From the NCBI RefSeq assembly GCF_014323565.1, contig NZ_CP058669.1, positions 2,626,928 to 2,690,927 on the forward strand: DNA of 64,000 nt. The letters run 5' to 3'. The position numbers and the translations under genes are program-made. Source of the stretch: Hyphobacterium sp. CCMP332. Lineage in GTDB: Bacteria; Pseudomonadota; Alphaproteobacteria; Caulobacterales; Maricaulaceae. This document shows positions 55,043-63,731 of this stretch, piece by piece. The notes under the pieces were generated by a model. That model was not told the DNA's origin, ran no database searches, and saw only the letters and a list, made by a program, of their open reading frames with translations. The stretch's first letter is position 1, and every line of letters begins with the position of its first letter.

Positions 55043-56817
55043 AACTCTACTGCGACCCGCCCCGGCTGGAGTGGCGCGAGACGGGTCCGGTCGCGCCGGA
55101 CTTCGACGACATCTATTTTTCGGCAGAAGGCGGTCTGGACGAAACCCGCGCCGTCTTTCTGGCAGGATGCGGCTTGCCGGACCGCTGGCAGAGGCAGGAC
55201 AATTTCGTTGTCGGAGAGCTGGGCTTTGGCACCGGACTGAATTTTCTCGCGGCCTGGCAGCTCTGGAATGAAACGCGGCCACAGAATGGCTGGCTGCATT
55301 TCATTTCTATCGAGAAATTTCCTCTGCGGGTGGACGACCTCCGCAAGGCCCTGTCCGCTTTCCCGGAGCTGGCGGCTCTGTCCGGCCAACTGATCGCGCA
55401 ATGGCCGCAACCCCTGAAAGGCGCGCACCGGCTCCGTTTCGATGCGGACCGGCTCACCCTGACCCTGTTCCAGGATGATATCGCCGACGCCCTCCCGCAG
55501 ATCGAGGCCAATGTGGACGCCTGGTTCCTCGACGGGTTTGCACCCGCCCATAACGGCGCCATGTGGAGCGAGACCGTCTGGCCGGAGCTGGCGCGGCTGT
55601 CGGCGCCGGGCGCGCGCGTCGCCACCTTTACGGTGGCGGGTGCGGTTCGCCGGGGTCTGTCGGCAGCCGGTTTTACGGTCGAGAAAAAGCCCGGCTTCGG
55701 GAAAAAGCGTGAGCGCCTCGAGGCGGTGTTCGACGGGCCATCGCTCAAACCAACGCCATCGCCGTATCAACGTCTTTTGCCGGCGAGCGGCACGGCCGTC
55801 ATTCGAGGCGGCGGCATTGCCGGTGCCAGTCTCGCCCATGCGCTGCGGCGGCGGGGGCGGGAGGTCGTCATTCTTGATCCCAATGGTCTGGCAGGCGGTG
55901 CATCCGGCGCGCCATCGGGCCTTCTTACGCCCCGTCTTGAAAATGCCGACCGTCCTCATGTCCGCACGACGCTGGCGGCGTTCGAATATGCGCGTCGGCT
56001 CTATGCCGATCTGGGCGTTCTTGAACCCGAAGGCGCTCTGCGTCTGATCGAAAACATGAAGGATCGAGCGCGCTACACCGCCATCGCCGCAGCCATGGGC
56101 GAAGGCTATGAAATCCGCGACGAGGGTCTCTGGATGGCGCGCGCCGGGCGGTTTGATCCGGCGGCGATTGTTCGTGTCCTCGCGGGCGATACGCGGGTGA
56201 TCACCGATACAGCCCGCATGCTGGAAGCCTCCCTGGTCCTGGATTGCCGCGGATCAGACGCTGCGTTTCACGAACTCGCTCAGAGCGCAGGCCGCGTCTT
56301 TCTCATGGACGGACGTCCGCCGCGACACCCGATTGTCTGGGGCGGTTACACGTCGGCAGCCCCGGATGGGCGGGTGCTCGTCGGAGCCACGCACGAAAAA
56401 GGCGCGGAGGCCGGGGATCCGGAATTGGCCGCAAGGCGCTTGCTGGCAGCTCTTGAGCGGCGTGCGCCCGAGATTGCTCAAACACTGGACGGAACTGCAC
56501 AGCACTGGTCCGGCGTGCGGGCGGCGACGCCCGATCGCCTCCCGGTATCCGGCGAGATCCCCGGCTGGGAGTTTGGCTCACACTGGTTGCGCTGGGCGCT
56601 GGACGGCGAATTGCCGGAAACTGACGTCAAGGCATCGGGTCCGCAGAATATCGTCTTGTCCGGATTGGGATCGCGTGGTTTTGCCCATGCGCCCTTGCTG
56701 GCCGAGGCGCTGGCCTCGGATCTGTGCGGCGAGCCCTCGCCGCTGGAGCGGGCAGGCCGCGAAGCGCTGCATCCTGCCCGGTTTGCGATCCGGCAGCTGA
56801 AACGCGGCCAGCTTTAA
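55039..56817 (+). CDS. mnmC: Bifunctional tRNA mnm5s2U34 biosynthesis enzyme MnmC
   Basis: 592 residues from GTG 55039, overlapping the upstream hydrolase gene. N-terminal methyltransferase domain (MnmD part) with the SAM motif VVGELGFGTGLNFLAAWQL and WFLDGFAPAHNGAMWSE; C-terminal FAD-dependent oxidase domain starting AVIRGGGIAGASLAHALRRRGREVVILD and including RAATPDRLPVSGEIPGW and SGLGSRGFAHAPLLAEALASDL. It converts cmnm5s2U34 to nm5s2U34 and then methylates it to mnm5s2U34 in the wobble position of several tRNAs. Both domains look complete, with the FAD motif GGGIAG intact. Confidence 0.95.
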   Translation: MKLYCDPPRLEWRETGPVAPDFDDIYFSAEGGLDETRAVFLAGCGLPDRWQRQDNFVVGELGFGTGLNFLAAWQLWNETRPQNGWLHFISIEKFPLRVDDLRKALSAFPELAALSGQLIAQWPQPLKGAHRLRFDADRLTLTLFQDDIADALPQIEANVDAWFLDGFAPAHNGAMWSETVWPELARLSAPGARVATFTVAGAVRRGLSAAGFTVEKKPGFGKKRERLEAVFDGPSLKPTPSPYQRLLPASGTAVIRGGGIAGASLAHALRRRGREVVILDPNGLAGGASGAPSGLLTPRLENADRPHVRTTLAAFEYARRLYADLGVLEPEGALRLIENMKDRARYTAIAAAMGEGYEIRDEGLWMARAGRFDPAAIVRVLAGDTRVITDTARMLEASLVLDCRGSDAAFHELAQSAGRVFLMDGRPPRHPIVWGGYTSAAPDGRVLVGATHEKGAEAGDPELAARRLLAALERRAPEIAQTLDGTAQHWSGVRAATPDRLPVSGEIPGWEFGSHWLRWALDGELPETDVKASGPQNIVLSGLGSRGFAHAPLLAEALASDLCGEPSPLERAGREALHPARFAIRQLKRGQL

Positions 56818-56930
56818 CCGCGCCTTTACCACAGCCGTCGGTTTGCAGGCCTTTGGCACAACAAGGCCCGGCCCTTGCAATTAACCGTCTCGAAGCTGCG
56901 CAACTGGCGCGAAACGGGACGGTTGGGTTT

Positions 56931-57755
56931 ATGTCACGGCGAAGCACACATCGGGATGGTTCAGAACGGCGCGTCCGCTCGCGCCATATCTGGTTTCTGA
57001 ATTCCGCCTTCGACAATATCGATTTTCCAACAACGGTATTGCGCCTTGCCGAGCGCAATCCGGACGCCCCTTTCCGGTTCGTCGTGACGCCGAATGTGGA
57101 CCATCTCGTCCGCCTGCGCCGCGACGGTATTCTCGCGCCCCTCTATGCCCAGGCATGGCTGACCGTTTGCGATAGCCGCGTGCTGGAGCTCATCGCCTCG
57201 TTCTCGGGCGAAGAGGTTGACGTCACGCCCGGCTCGGATCTCACCAAAGCTCTCTTCGACAATGTCGTCATGCGCCATGAACCAGTGACGATTATCGGTG
57301 GATCGGAAGAGGTCGTCGAGACTGTGAAAGCGCGCTATGGCCTGCGCGACGTGCGCTGGCATGAACCGCCCATGGGCTTGCGAAACAACCCCGAAGCGAT
57401 TGCGGAATGTGCGCAATTTGTCGCCGATAATCCGTCCCGCTTCACCTTCCTGTGTGTCGGTTCTCCCCAGCAGGAAATGATCGCTGAAGCCTGTCTCGAC
57501 CGCGGTGATTGCAAGGGCATCGGCCTGTGTGTTGGCGCGTCGCTGGATTTCCTCGGCGGTGCCGCAGACCGCGCGCCGGTCTGGATGCAGAAATCGCGTC
57601 TGGAATGGCTCCACCGGCTGGCTCAGGAGCCGAGCCGCATGTGGAAACGCTATCTGGTTGATGGCCCCAAGATCGCCTTCCTCTGGTGGGAATGGCGCAA
57701 GGCGCGGTCCAAGCTGCGCGATCTTGAACGGCGGCTCGCGGAAGTCGGCCTCTAG
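56931..57755 (+). CDS. WecG/TagA/CpsF family glycosyltransferase
   Basis: 274 residues from ATG 56931; the open frame starts earlier (56724) inside mnmC and is not credible there. Family blocks are VVTPNVDHLVRLRRDG, AWLTVCDSRVLELI, GSDLTKALF, the RFTFLCVGSPQQEMIAEA segment, and the end VGASLDFLGGAADRAPVWMQKSRLEWLHRLAQEPSRMWKRYLVDGP. Members add N-acetylmannosaminuronic acid or N-acetylmannosamine to lipid-linked sugars in capsule, enterobacterial-antigen or teichoic-type pathways. No other polysaccharide gene is adjacent. Confidence 0.9.
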   Translation: MSRRSTHRDGSERRVRSRHIWFLNSAFDNIDFPTTVLRLAERNPDAPFRFVVTPNVDHLVRLRRDGILAPLYAQAWLTVCDSRVLELIASFSGEEVDVTPGSDLTKALFDNVVMRHEPVTIIGGSEEVVETVKARYGLRDVRWHEPPMGLRNNPEAIAECAQFVADNPSRFTFLCVGSPQQEMIAEACLDRGDCKGIGLCVGASLDFLGGAADRAPVWMQKSRLEWLHRLAQEPSRMWKRYLVDGPKIAFLWWEWRKARSKLRDLERRLAEVGL

Positions 57756-57785
57756 GCAAACCGCCCGGCCCGCGCTAATCACGAA

Positions 57786-57951
57786 TCCGTACAGGTGGCC
57801 GCAAGGCCTTGATAGGGAAGTTGAGGTGAAAGTCCTCCGCTGTGCCCGCAGCCGTAAACGGAGAGCGGACTCACACCAAGTCACTGGCGCAAGCCGGGAA
57901 GACGTGAGACCCCGCATGGACCCGTAAGCCGGAAGACCTGCCTGTGCCGTC
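57786..57951 (+). promoter_or_regulatory. Cobalamin (B12) riboswitch
   Basis: Conserved elements in order: ACAGGTGG, GATAGGGAAG, GGTGAAAGTCCTCC, GCTGTGCCCGCAGCCGTAA, TCACTGGCGCAAGCCGGGAAG and the B12 box AAGCCGGAAGACCTGCC at 57926-57942. It precedes btuB and probably controls the whole btu operon. Complementary segments (57908-57916 with 57965-57973) and a GC hairpin (58021-58046) just before the btuB ribosome site suggest a translation-type switch. Confidence 0.95.
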
Positions 57952-58064
57952 GCTCGTCCACCCGTGCGGGGTCACGTGGGTATGGCGCGGTTTATCCGTT
58001 TGTAGCGACTCCTTGAAAAACGGCCGCGGGATGTCTCGCGCGGCCGCAAACGGAGTTGTTTGTG

Positions 58065-59954
58065 ATGCGCCTGAAATCCAGCTTGCGGCGAAGTTGCGCC
58101 GTGATTTTCCTCCTTTCCTCTCCTGCGCTCGCCCAGACCGATGACGCCGGGCCGGACGCCCCCGATACGGTGATCGTCATTGGCGGCCGCATTCCGGCTC
58201 TGGCCGAAGATATTACCTCTGCCGCCAGTCTCGTTGACGAAGATGATATTGCATTGCGGGGCGGCCTTACGCTCGCCGACACCTTGCGGTCCGTGCCCGG
58301 CATCGCCGTGTCCCGCTCCGGCGGGGCGGGCGGGCTGACCGATCTGCGCCTGCGCGGGTCGGAGGCCAATCATGTCCTGGTTCTGATCGACGGGATTGAA
58401 GCCTCCGTTCCACTGACCGGCGGGTATGACTTCGCCCACGCGCCGGGCTTTGGTGTCGAGCGCGTCGAGGTTTTGCGCGGGGAACAATCGGCGCTCTGGG
58501 GCTCGGACGCGATCGGCGGGGTCATCAATATCCGTACAGCCGGCTCGACCGGCAGCGAACGCCGTCGGGTCCAGTTCGAGGCGGGCACCTTCGGGACGCT
58601 TTTCGCCGGGCTTCGCGCGTCCGGCGGGCAGGGGCGTTTGAGCGGCGGCATCAGTGTTTCGCAACTGCAGACCGATGGCATTGATGTGTCGGGTCTGGGC
58701 GGTGAAGAAGACGCCTATCAGCGCTTCTTTGCGTCGACGACGGGTTCGCTCGAATTCGGCGAAGCAGAGTCAATTCAATGGACTGCGCGCTTTTCGGATT
58801 TTGAAAGCGAATTTGATTCCGATTCTGATTTCAATGGCTTGCTCGACAACACCAATCAGTTCAGCGCCGGTCAGCAAATGGCCATTGGCGCGCGGATGAC
58901 CCTCCGGCGTTTCGGACTGCGCCATGATCTGGCCGTCAATGTCTCGCAGGACGATCTGGCCAATTACACGGATGCCGCGTTTCCGGGAAAAAGCCGGGCG
59001 CAACGCTGGCAGGCCTTCTATCAACCCACGCTGAGCTGGCAGACCGGTGGCATCGCGCATCAGCTGACAGGACTGGTCGAGATCGAACGGAACGCGTTCG
59101 ACAGTTTCTCGGGCGCCGGCGCGGGCTCGAACCAGTCGCGGGAGACCGGGAACACGGCAGCCGCGATTGATTATCGCCTGGTAAGGGGCCCGGCGCGTCT
59201 GTCGGCGTCGCTGCGTCAGGACTGGAATGACCGTTTCGAAGATGCCGGCACCTGGCGGATCGGCGCGGCCTGGCATTTCGATGCTATCAATGGCCGTCTT
59301 CGCGCCAGTTTCGGTGAAGGCGTGAAAAACCCCGGTATTTTCGAGCTGTTCGGTTTCTTTCCCGGTTTCTTCGCAGGCAATCCCGACCTGACACCGGAAC
59401 GCTCCCGCGGCTGCGAAGTGGGTTGGGATCAGACATTGGGAGAGACCGGGCGGGTGTCCATTACCTGGTTCGAAGCGGATCTCGAAGACGAGATTTTCAC
59501 CGACTTTTCGGTGTCGCCATCGACGGCACGAAACCGGGCAACACAATCGCATCGGTCCGGCATTGAAATCGACGGTGAGGCCGATCTCACCGACCGGATT
59601 TCAATCTCGGGATCGGCGACGTTTCAAAGGTCAGACGAAAACGGCACGCCGGAAATCCGGCGGCCGGAATTTACCGGCAGTCTAGGCCTCAACTGGCAAT
59701 CGCGGGATTCGCGCTGGCAGGCCGGGCTGGCTGCCGACCATACCGGTGACCAGCTGGATACCGATTTCGGGACATTCACCAACGTCACCTTGCCCGCCTA
59801 TACGCTGTTGTCGGCGCGCCTGGCATGGCAGCTTTCCCCGACCCTGCAGGTCTATCTGCGCGGCACCAATCTGAGCGAAGAGGAGGGAATGGATGTCTTT
59901 GGATATGCATCTGAAGGCCGCGGCCTGTTTGTGGGCCTGCACCTCGGCGGCTAG
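58065..59954 (+). CDS. btuB: TonB-dependent outer membrane cobalamin receptor BtuB
   Basis: 629 residues from ATG 58065, which has GGAG at 58052-58055. Signal peptide MRLKSSLRRSCAVIFLLSSPALA, TonB-box-like DTVIVIGGR, plug domain with LADTLRSVPGIAVSRSGGAGGLTDLRLRGSEANHVLVLIDGIEASVPLTGG and VERVEVLRGEQSALWGSDAIGGVINIRT, then a 20-plus-strand barrel. It lies behind a B12 riboswitch and is followed by binding-protein, permease and ATPase genes, so cobalamin is the likely ligand. The C-terminus ends LFVGLHLGG, lacking the usual terminal aromatic residue. The last 62 bp also encode the start of btuF. Confidence 0.93.
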   Translation: MRLKSSLRRSCAVIFLLSSPALAQTDDAGPDAPDTVIVIGGRIPALAEDITSAASLVDEDDIALRGGLTLADTLRSVPGIAVSRSGGAGGLTDLRLRGSEANHVLVLIDGIEASVPLTGGYDFAHAPGFGVERVEVLRGEQSALWGSDAIGGVINIRTAGSTGSERRRVQFEAGTFGTLFAGLRASGGQGRLSGGISVSQLQTDGIDVSGLGGEEDAYQRFFASTTGSLEFGEAESIQWTARFSDFESEFDSDSDFNGLLDNTNQFSAGQQMAIGARMTLRRFGLRHDLAVNVSQDDLANYTDAAFPGKSRAQRWQAFYQPTLSWQTGGIAHQLTGLVEIERNAFDSFSGAGAGSNQSRETGNTAAAIDYRLVRGPARLSASLRQDWNDRFEDAGTWRIGAAWHFDAINGRLRASFGEGVKNPGIFELFGFFPGFFAGNPDLTPERSRGCEVGWDQTLGETGRVSITWFEADLEDEIFTDFSVSPSTARNRATQSHRSGIEIDGEADLTDRISISGSATFQRSDENGTPEIRRPEFTGSLGLNWQSRDSRWQAGLAADHTGDQLDTDFGTFTNVTLPAYTLLSARLAWQLSPTLQVYLRGTNLSEEEGMDVFGYASEGRGLFVGLHLGG

Positions 59955-60741
59955 CCCGGCCGACAGCCCCTCGCGCATCGTCTCGGCGGATCTGTGCGCG
60001 GATGCCTATGTCTTTGCGCTGGCGGACCGGGACGCCGTTGCGGCGGTTTCCTGGCAGGCGGGGCAGACCGTTTCCGCTGCGCCGGACTGGGCGCTGGATC
60101 TGCCGCGCGCCAATGGCGAAGCCGAGCGTCTGCTGGCTCTGGAACCCGATCTCGTCGTGTTCGGTCCGTCCGGGGCCGGTGATGCGGCGCGCTTTCTCGG
60201 TCGCGCGGGCATTGAACATGTCAGCCTGCAATGGGGCGAAGACTGGTCCGGTGTAATCGTCAATCTGCGCGCCATGGGCGAAGCGCTGGGCGAGGCGGAA
60301 CGCGCCGAAGTACTTGTCCTCACGCTCGAGGACCGGCGCACGGCACTGGCCCGGCGCGCCGAACAGCGTAACCGCCAGCCTTCCGTCTTTTATCTCAGCG
60401 TGACGGGCGGAGCGGCCGGAGCCGGCACGCTGGTCGATGAGGCGATTCGCATGGCGGGCGGGCGCAATGCCGCCGCCGATGCCGGCGCGAGCGGCTGGCT
60501 GGCGGCAGATGCCGAATGGGCCTTCCGGGTTGATCCCGACCTCATCGTCACCAGCTATTTCATCGACGGTTATGCCACCCGGAACAATACGGGCGCACAA
60601 CACTCGGCCTTTCGGCGACTTCTGGCCAACCGGCCTCGCATTGATGTCCCGGCCGCCGTCTGGTCCTGTGCAGGTCCGGCTCTGATGGACGCCGCTGAAC
60701 AGATCGCCGAAGCGCTTGATCAGCTGGAGCAGGGCGCATGA
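59893..60741 (+). CDS. btuF: Periplasmic cobalamin-binding protein, BtuF-like
   Basis: 282 residues from ATG 59893, five bases after a consensus AGGAGGG (59881-59887) that lies within btuB coding sequence. A short signal sequence (ACLWACTSAASPA region) is followed by SRIVSADLCADAYVFALADRDAVAAVSW and NGEAERLLALEPDLVVFGPSG, the TroA/BtuF fold pattern, and AGRNAAADAGASGWLAAD-like blocks further on. It delivers ligand to the BtuC/BtuD importer. The 62-bp overlap with btuB and 4-bp overlap with btuC indicate one operon. Haem or siderophore binding proteins look similar; the riboswitch decides for B12. Confidence 0.85.
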   Translation: MSLDMHLKAAACLWACTSAASPADSPSRIVSADLCADAYVFALADRDAVAAVSWQAGQTVSAAPDWALDLPRANGEAERLLALEPDLVVFGPSGAGDAARFLGRAGIEHVSLQWGEDWSGVIVNLRAMGEALGEAERAEVLVLTLEDRRTALARRAEQRNRQPSVFYLSVTGGAAGAGTLVDEAIRMAGGRNAAADAGASGWLAADAEWAFRVDPDLIVTSYFIDGYATRNNTGAQHSAFRRLLANRPRIDVPAAVWSCAGPALMDAAEQIAEALDQLEQGA

Positions 60742-61709
60742 CAGATATCCGCCTGATTCTGACGCTCGTCGCCTTTTGTCTTCTGGCCGGAGCGGCGGGC
60801 CTGCTGGTGGAGGGTCTCCCGCTTGCTGCCTTGCTGTCGGGTGATGAAACCGCGCGCCTGATTTTGACGGAATTGCGTCTGCCCCGCATCGTGCTCGGCT
60901 TTCTGGTCGGCGCGGCACTCGGTCTGTCGGGGGCCGCCCTGCAAGGCTATTTCCGCAATCCGCTGGCCGATCCGGGCGTCATCGGCGTGTCCGCCAGCGC
61001 TGCGGCAGGGGCGGTGGCAACGCTCTATTTCGGCCTCGCCGCGATCTCTGTCGTTATCTTGCCCGCAATGGCGATCACCGGTGCGGCGCTGGGCGGCATA
61101 ACCCTGCTGCTGATCGCCGGGCGGGGCGCGACGGCGACAACGCTGATTCTGTCTGGCGTGGCTGTCGGCGCGCTGGCCAATGCCATCGTGGCGCTGGCTA
61201 TGAATTTCTCGCCCAACCCCTGGGCGCTGTCCGAGATTGCCTACTGGCTGATGGGGTCTCTGCGTAATTCGAGCTGGACGGAGGTGCAGATCGCCCTGCC
61301 GCTGATCGCGTGTGGTGCCGCGATCAGTCTCACCACGGCGCGCGATCTCGATAGCCTGAGCCTAGGCGAGGAGGGTGCCCGGGCGCTGGGCGTCAATCTT
61401 CGCGGGCTTCAGCTTCGCCTGATCGCCGGAACGGCGCTCGCGGTCGGCGCTGCAGTGGCGGTGGCCGGTGCTATCGGTTTTGTCGGTCTGGTCGTGCCGC
61501 ACCTCCTTCGGCCATATGTCCAGCACGAGCCATCGCGACTGCTCCTGCCCGCGGCGCTCGGTGGGGGCGCGCTGTTGATGACGGCGGATGCGGGGACGCG
61601 CATGGTGTCGGGCGAGGGCGTGCCGCTCTATCTGGGCGTGATGACAGCGCTGATCGGCGTGCCCTTCTTCTTCCACCTCATCCGGAAAGCGGGGAGGCTG
61701 GCCCCATGA
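60738..61709 (+). CDS. btuC: FecCD/BtuC-type ABC importer permease
   Basis: 323 residues with nine to ten helices. The family blocks are LTELRLPRIVLGFLVGAALGLSGAALQGYFRNPLADPGVIGVSASAAAGA, IAYWLMGSLRNSSW, LDSLSLGEEGARALGVNL and AVAVAGAIGFVGLVVPHLLRPYVQHEPSRLLLPAALGGGALLMTADAGTR. It forms the dimeric channel for B12 with BtuD. ATGA overlaps join it to btuF and btuD. Confidence 0.92.
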   Translation: MTDIRLILTLVAFCLLAGAAGLLVEGLPLAALLSGDETARLILTELRLPRIVLGFLVGAALGLSGAALQGYFRNPLADPGVIGVSASAAAGAVATLYFGLAAISVVILPAMAITGAALGGITLLLIAGRGATATTLILSGVAVGALANAIVALAMNFSPNPWALSEIAYWLMGSLRNSSWTEVQIALPLIACGAAISLTTARDLDSLSLGEEGARALGVNLRGLQLRLIAGTALAVGAAVAVAGAIGFVGLVVPHLLRPYVQHEPSRLLLPAALGGGALLMTADAGTRMVSGEGVPLYLGVMTALIGVPFFFHLIRKAGRLAP

Positions 61710-62467
61710 CCCCACGGTTTGACCTGCAGGATGTCGAGTGCCGCTATGGTGCACGCACGGCACTCCGGATTGCCGGATTGTCGCTCCACGCCGGAGAACT
61801 GACCGCCATTGTGGGCCCGAACGGAGCCGGCAAATCGACGTTGATCAAAACCCTGGCGGGCTTGCTTCGGCCCGCAAGAGGCGATGTCCGCCTCGAGGGT
61901 GTCGGGCTGGAGCGTTTTGCAGATCGCGAGCGGGCGCGGCGGATTGCCTATCTCCCCGCCGATGCGCGTCTGGCCTGGCCGATGATCGCCCGCCGCGTCG
62001 TTGAACTCGGGCGTTATCCCTTCCTGAAGCCGCTGTCCCGGGCCTCAAGGGATGACGACCGGGCGATTGCCGACGCCATAGAGCAGGCGGGCGCGGCCGG
62101 CCTGACAGACCGGCGCTTTGACGAGTTATCCTCGGGCGAGAAGGCGCGCATCCTGCTGGCGCGGGCATTGGCAACCCGGGCAGACACGCTGTTGCTCGAT
62201 GAGCCCGGCGCAGCGCTCGACCCGCGTCATCAGCTGGCGGTGATGAATATCCTCAAGGCTGAATCGGGTCGCGGCGTTTGCACGGTCTTTGCGGGGCATA
62301 GTCTGGAACTGGTCTGCCGCTTTGCGGACCGCGTCCTGGTCATGGATCAGGGCCGCATCGTCGCCGATGGCCCGCCTCGGGAGGCATTGTCGCCACTTAT
62401 CCTTTCGGATGTCTTCGGTCTTGATGCCCCGAACGGGATCACCCCGCCCGACTGGACGCTGGCCTAG
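61706..62467 (+). CDS. btuD: Cobalamin ABC importer ATPase
   Basis: 253 residues. Walker A GPNGAGKSTLIKTL, a FDELSSGEKARILLARAL signature (SGE in place of SGG), Walker B DTLLLDEPGAALD and a switch histidine in FAGHSLELV. Typical of FecE/BtuD importers at about 250 residues. It energises BtuC for uptake of B12. The stop interlocks with the stop of the convergent mrp gene on CTAG at 62464-62467. Confidence 0.9.
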   Translation: MTPRFDLQDVECRYGARTALRIAGLSLHAGELTAIVGPNGAGKSTLIKTLAGLLRPARGDVRLEGVGLERFADRERARRIAYLPADARLAWPMIARRVVELGRYPFLKPLSRASRDDDRAIADAIEQAGAAGLTDRRFDELSSGEKARILLARALATRADTLLLDEPGAALDPRHQLAVMNILKAESGRGVCTVFAGHSLELVCRFADRVLVMDQGRIVADGPPREALSPLILSDVFGLDAPNGITPPDWTLA

Positions 62468-63552
62468 CTGGAGAAGGCAATGTCCGGGGGCGGCTTGCGC
62501 GCCTCGTCTGCCGAGACCAGCATGGCATTGGCGGCGCGGGCAAAGGCATCTGCCACGGGCCCGTCACCAAAGGCGACTGGATGACCGGAATCGGAGCGTT
62601 CCCGTAATTCGATCGTCAGCGGAATTTCGCCAAGAAAGGGCACGCCTATGGCTTCGGCCTCGGCGCGGGCACCGCCATGACCGAAGATTTCGCTGGGTTC
62701 GCCGCAATGCGGGCACAGGAAGACGCTCATATTTTCGATCAGGCCCAGAATCGGCGCGTGGGTCTTTTCAAACATGCCGATGGCCTTGCGGGCATCATCC
62801 AGCGCCAGATCCTGCGGCGTGCAGGCAATGACCGCGCCATCAATCGCCACGGTCTGGGCGATGGCCAGCTGCGCATCGCCTGTGCCCGGAGGCATGTCGA
62901 TGAAGAGCACGTCGGGATCGCCCCAGTCGGCCTCGTTGAGAAATTGCTGGATCGCGCCCTGCACCATGGGCCCGCGCCAGACGACAGGCTGACCGGGCTT
63001 GCTCAGAAAGCCCATCGAGACGATGCGCACGCCATGCGACTCGGCCGGCTCGATCCCCTTGTCCGTCTTCTTGAGGCCCTTGATGTCGCGCAAGCCGAAA
63101 AGCCGCGGAATGGACGGCCCGTAGATATCGGCATCCAGAATCGCAACGCGCAGGCCCTGCTTGGCGAGTGCGGCGGCCAGATTTGCGGCGACGGTGGATT
63201 TGCCGACGCCGCCCTTGCCGGCCGCCACGGCGATGATGCGCTTGGCCGGGCGGGGCGAATCGGCGGCCGCCTGCCTTGGCGCCCCGGCGCTTTTAGAGGC
63301 CGGAGCGGCGGATCCGGGGGATCGTTGAATGGTGGTAATGACACGCACCCGCTCGACACCGTCAACCTCCTGCGCCGCCGCTTCGATTCGGGCCTTGAGC
63401 GTGGCAGAATCCTCGTCGGCATTGGCCTTGAGCACAATTGTGGCAACACCCTTGTCGATGACCGCGCCGTCGAGCCGCTCCGCGTCCACCAGACCCTGGC
63501 CGCTGGCAGGATCGGCGATCTTGTTCAGTCGGGCGAGTAGCGCATCGGACAT
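62464..63552 (-). CDS. Mrp/NBP35-type iron-sulfur carrier ATPase (ApbC)
   Basis: 362 residues from ATG 63552, behind AAGGA; the longer frame to 63591 is less likely. A DUF59-like N-terminal part (LLARLNKIADPASGQGLVDAERLDG) is followed by the P-loop AAGKGGVGKSTVAANLAAALAKQG, DADIYGPSIPRLFGL, VLFIDMPPGTGDAQLAIAQ and the iron-sulfur cysteines in SVFLCPHCGEPSEIFG. It assembles or transfers Fe-S clusters in the cytoplasm. A proline/alanine linker separates the domains. Confidence 0.93.
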   Translation of the reverse strand: MSDALLARLNKIADPASGQGLVDAERLDGAVIDKGVATIVLKANADEDSATLKARIEAAAQEVDGVERVRVITTIQRSPGSAAPASKSAGAPRQAAADSPRPAKRIIAVAAGKGGVGKSTVAANLAAALAKQGLRVAILDADIYGPSIPRLFGLRDIKGLKKTDKGIEPAESHGVRIVSMGFLSKPGQPVVWRGPMVQGAIQQFLNEADWGDPDVLFIDMPPGTGDAQLAIAQTVAIDGAVIACTPQDLALDDARKAIGMFEKTHAPILGLIENMSVFLCPHCGEPSEIFGHGGARAEAEAIGVPFLGEIPLTIELRERSDSGHPVAFGDGPVADAFARAANAMLVSADEARKPPPDIAFSS

Positions 63553-63656
63553 GGCGATTATCCTTACAGGGTTCGACAGCAAGATAGGCATGCGAAACGC
63601 CCTGCCAATGCGTCAATCTCGCAAGGGCAGGCAAGTCTTTGTAAATTCTGCAGAAA

Positions 63657-63731
63657 TGGTGGGCGCGGCAAGGATTGAACTTGCGACCCCTACGATGTCA
63701 ACGTAGTGCTCTCCCACTGAGCTACGCGCCC
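63657..63731 (-). tRNA. tRNA-Val (anticodon GAC)
   Basis: A 75-nt cloverleaf including the encoded CCA. Acceptor stem GGGCGCG with CGCGCCC, D-loop GCTCAGTGGGAGAGC, anticodon stem CTACG/CGTAG around loop TTGACAT with anticodon GAC, and TTCAATC in the T-loop. GAC reads the valine codons GUC and GUU. Confidence 0.97.

Noticed and set aside
56890..56910. Possible CtrA half-site (TTAACC) before the WecG-family gene
   Set aside because: Only one half-site is present; the second TTAA at seven-base spacing is missing.
56818..56930. Sigma-54-like TGGCAC upstream of the WecG-family gene
   Set aside because: The -12 element is GGCC instead of TTGC at the required spacing, so it fails the key test.
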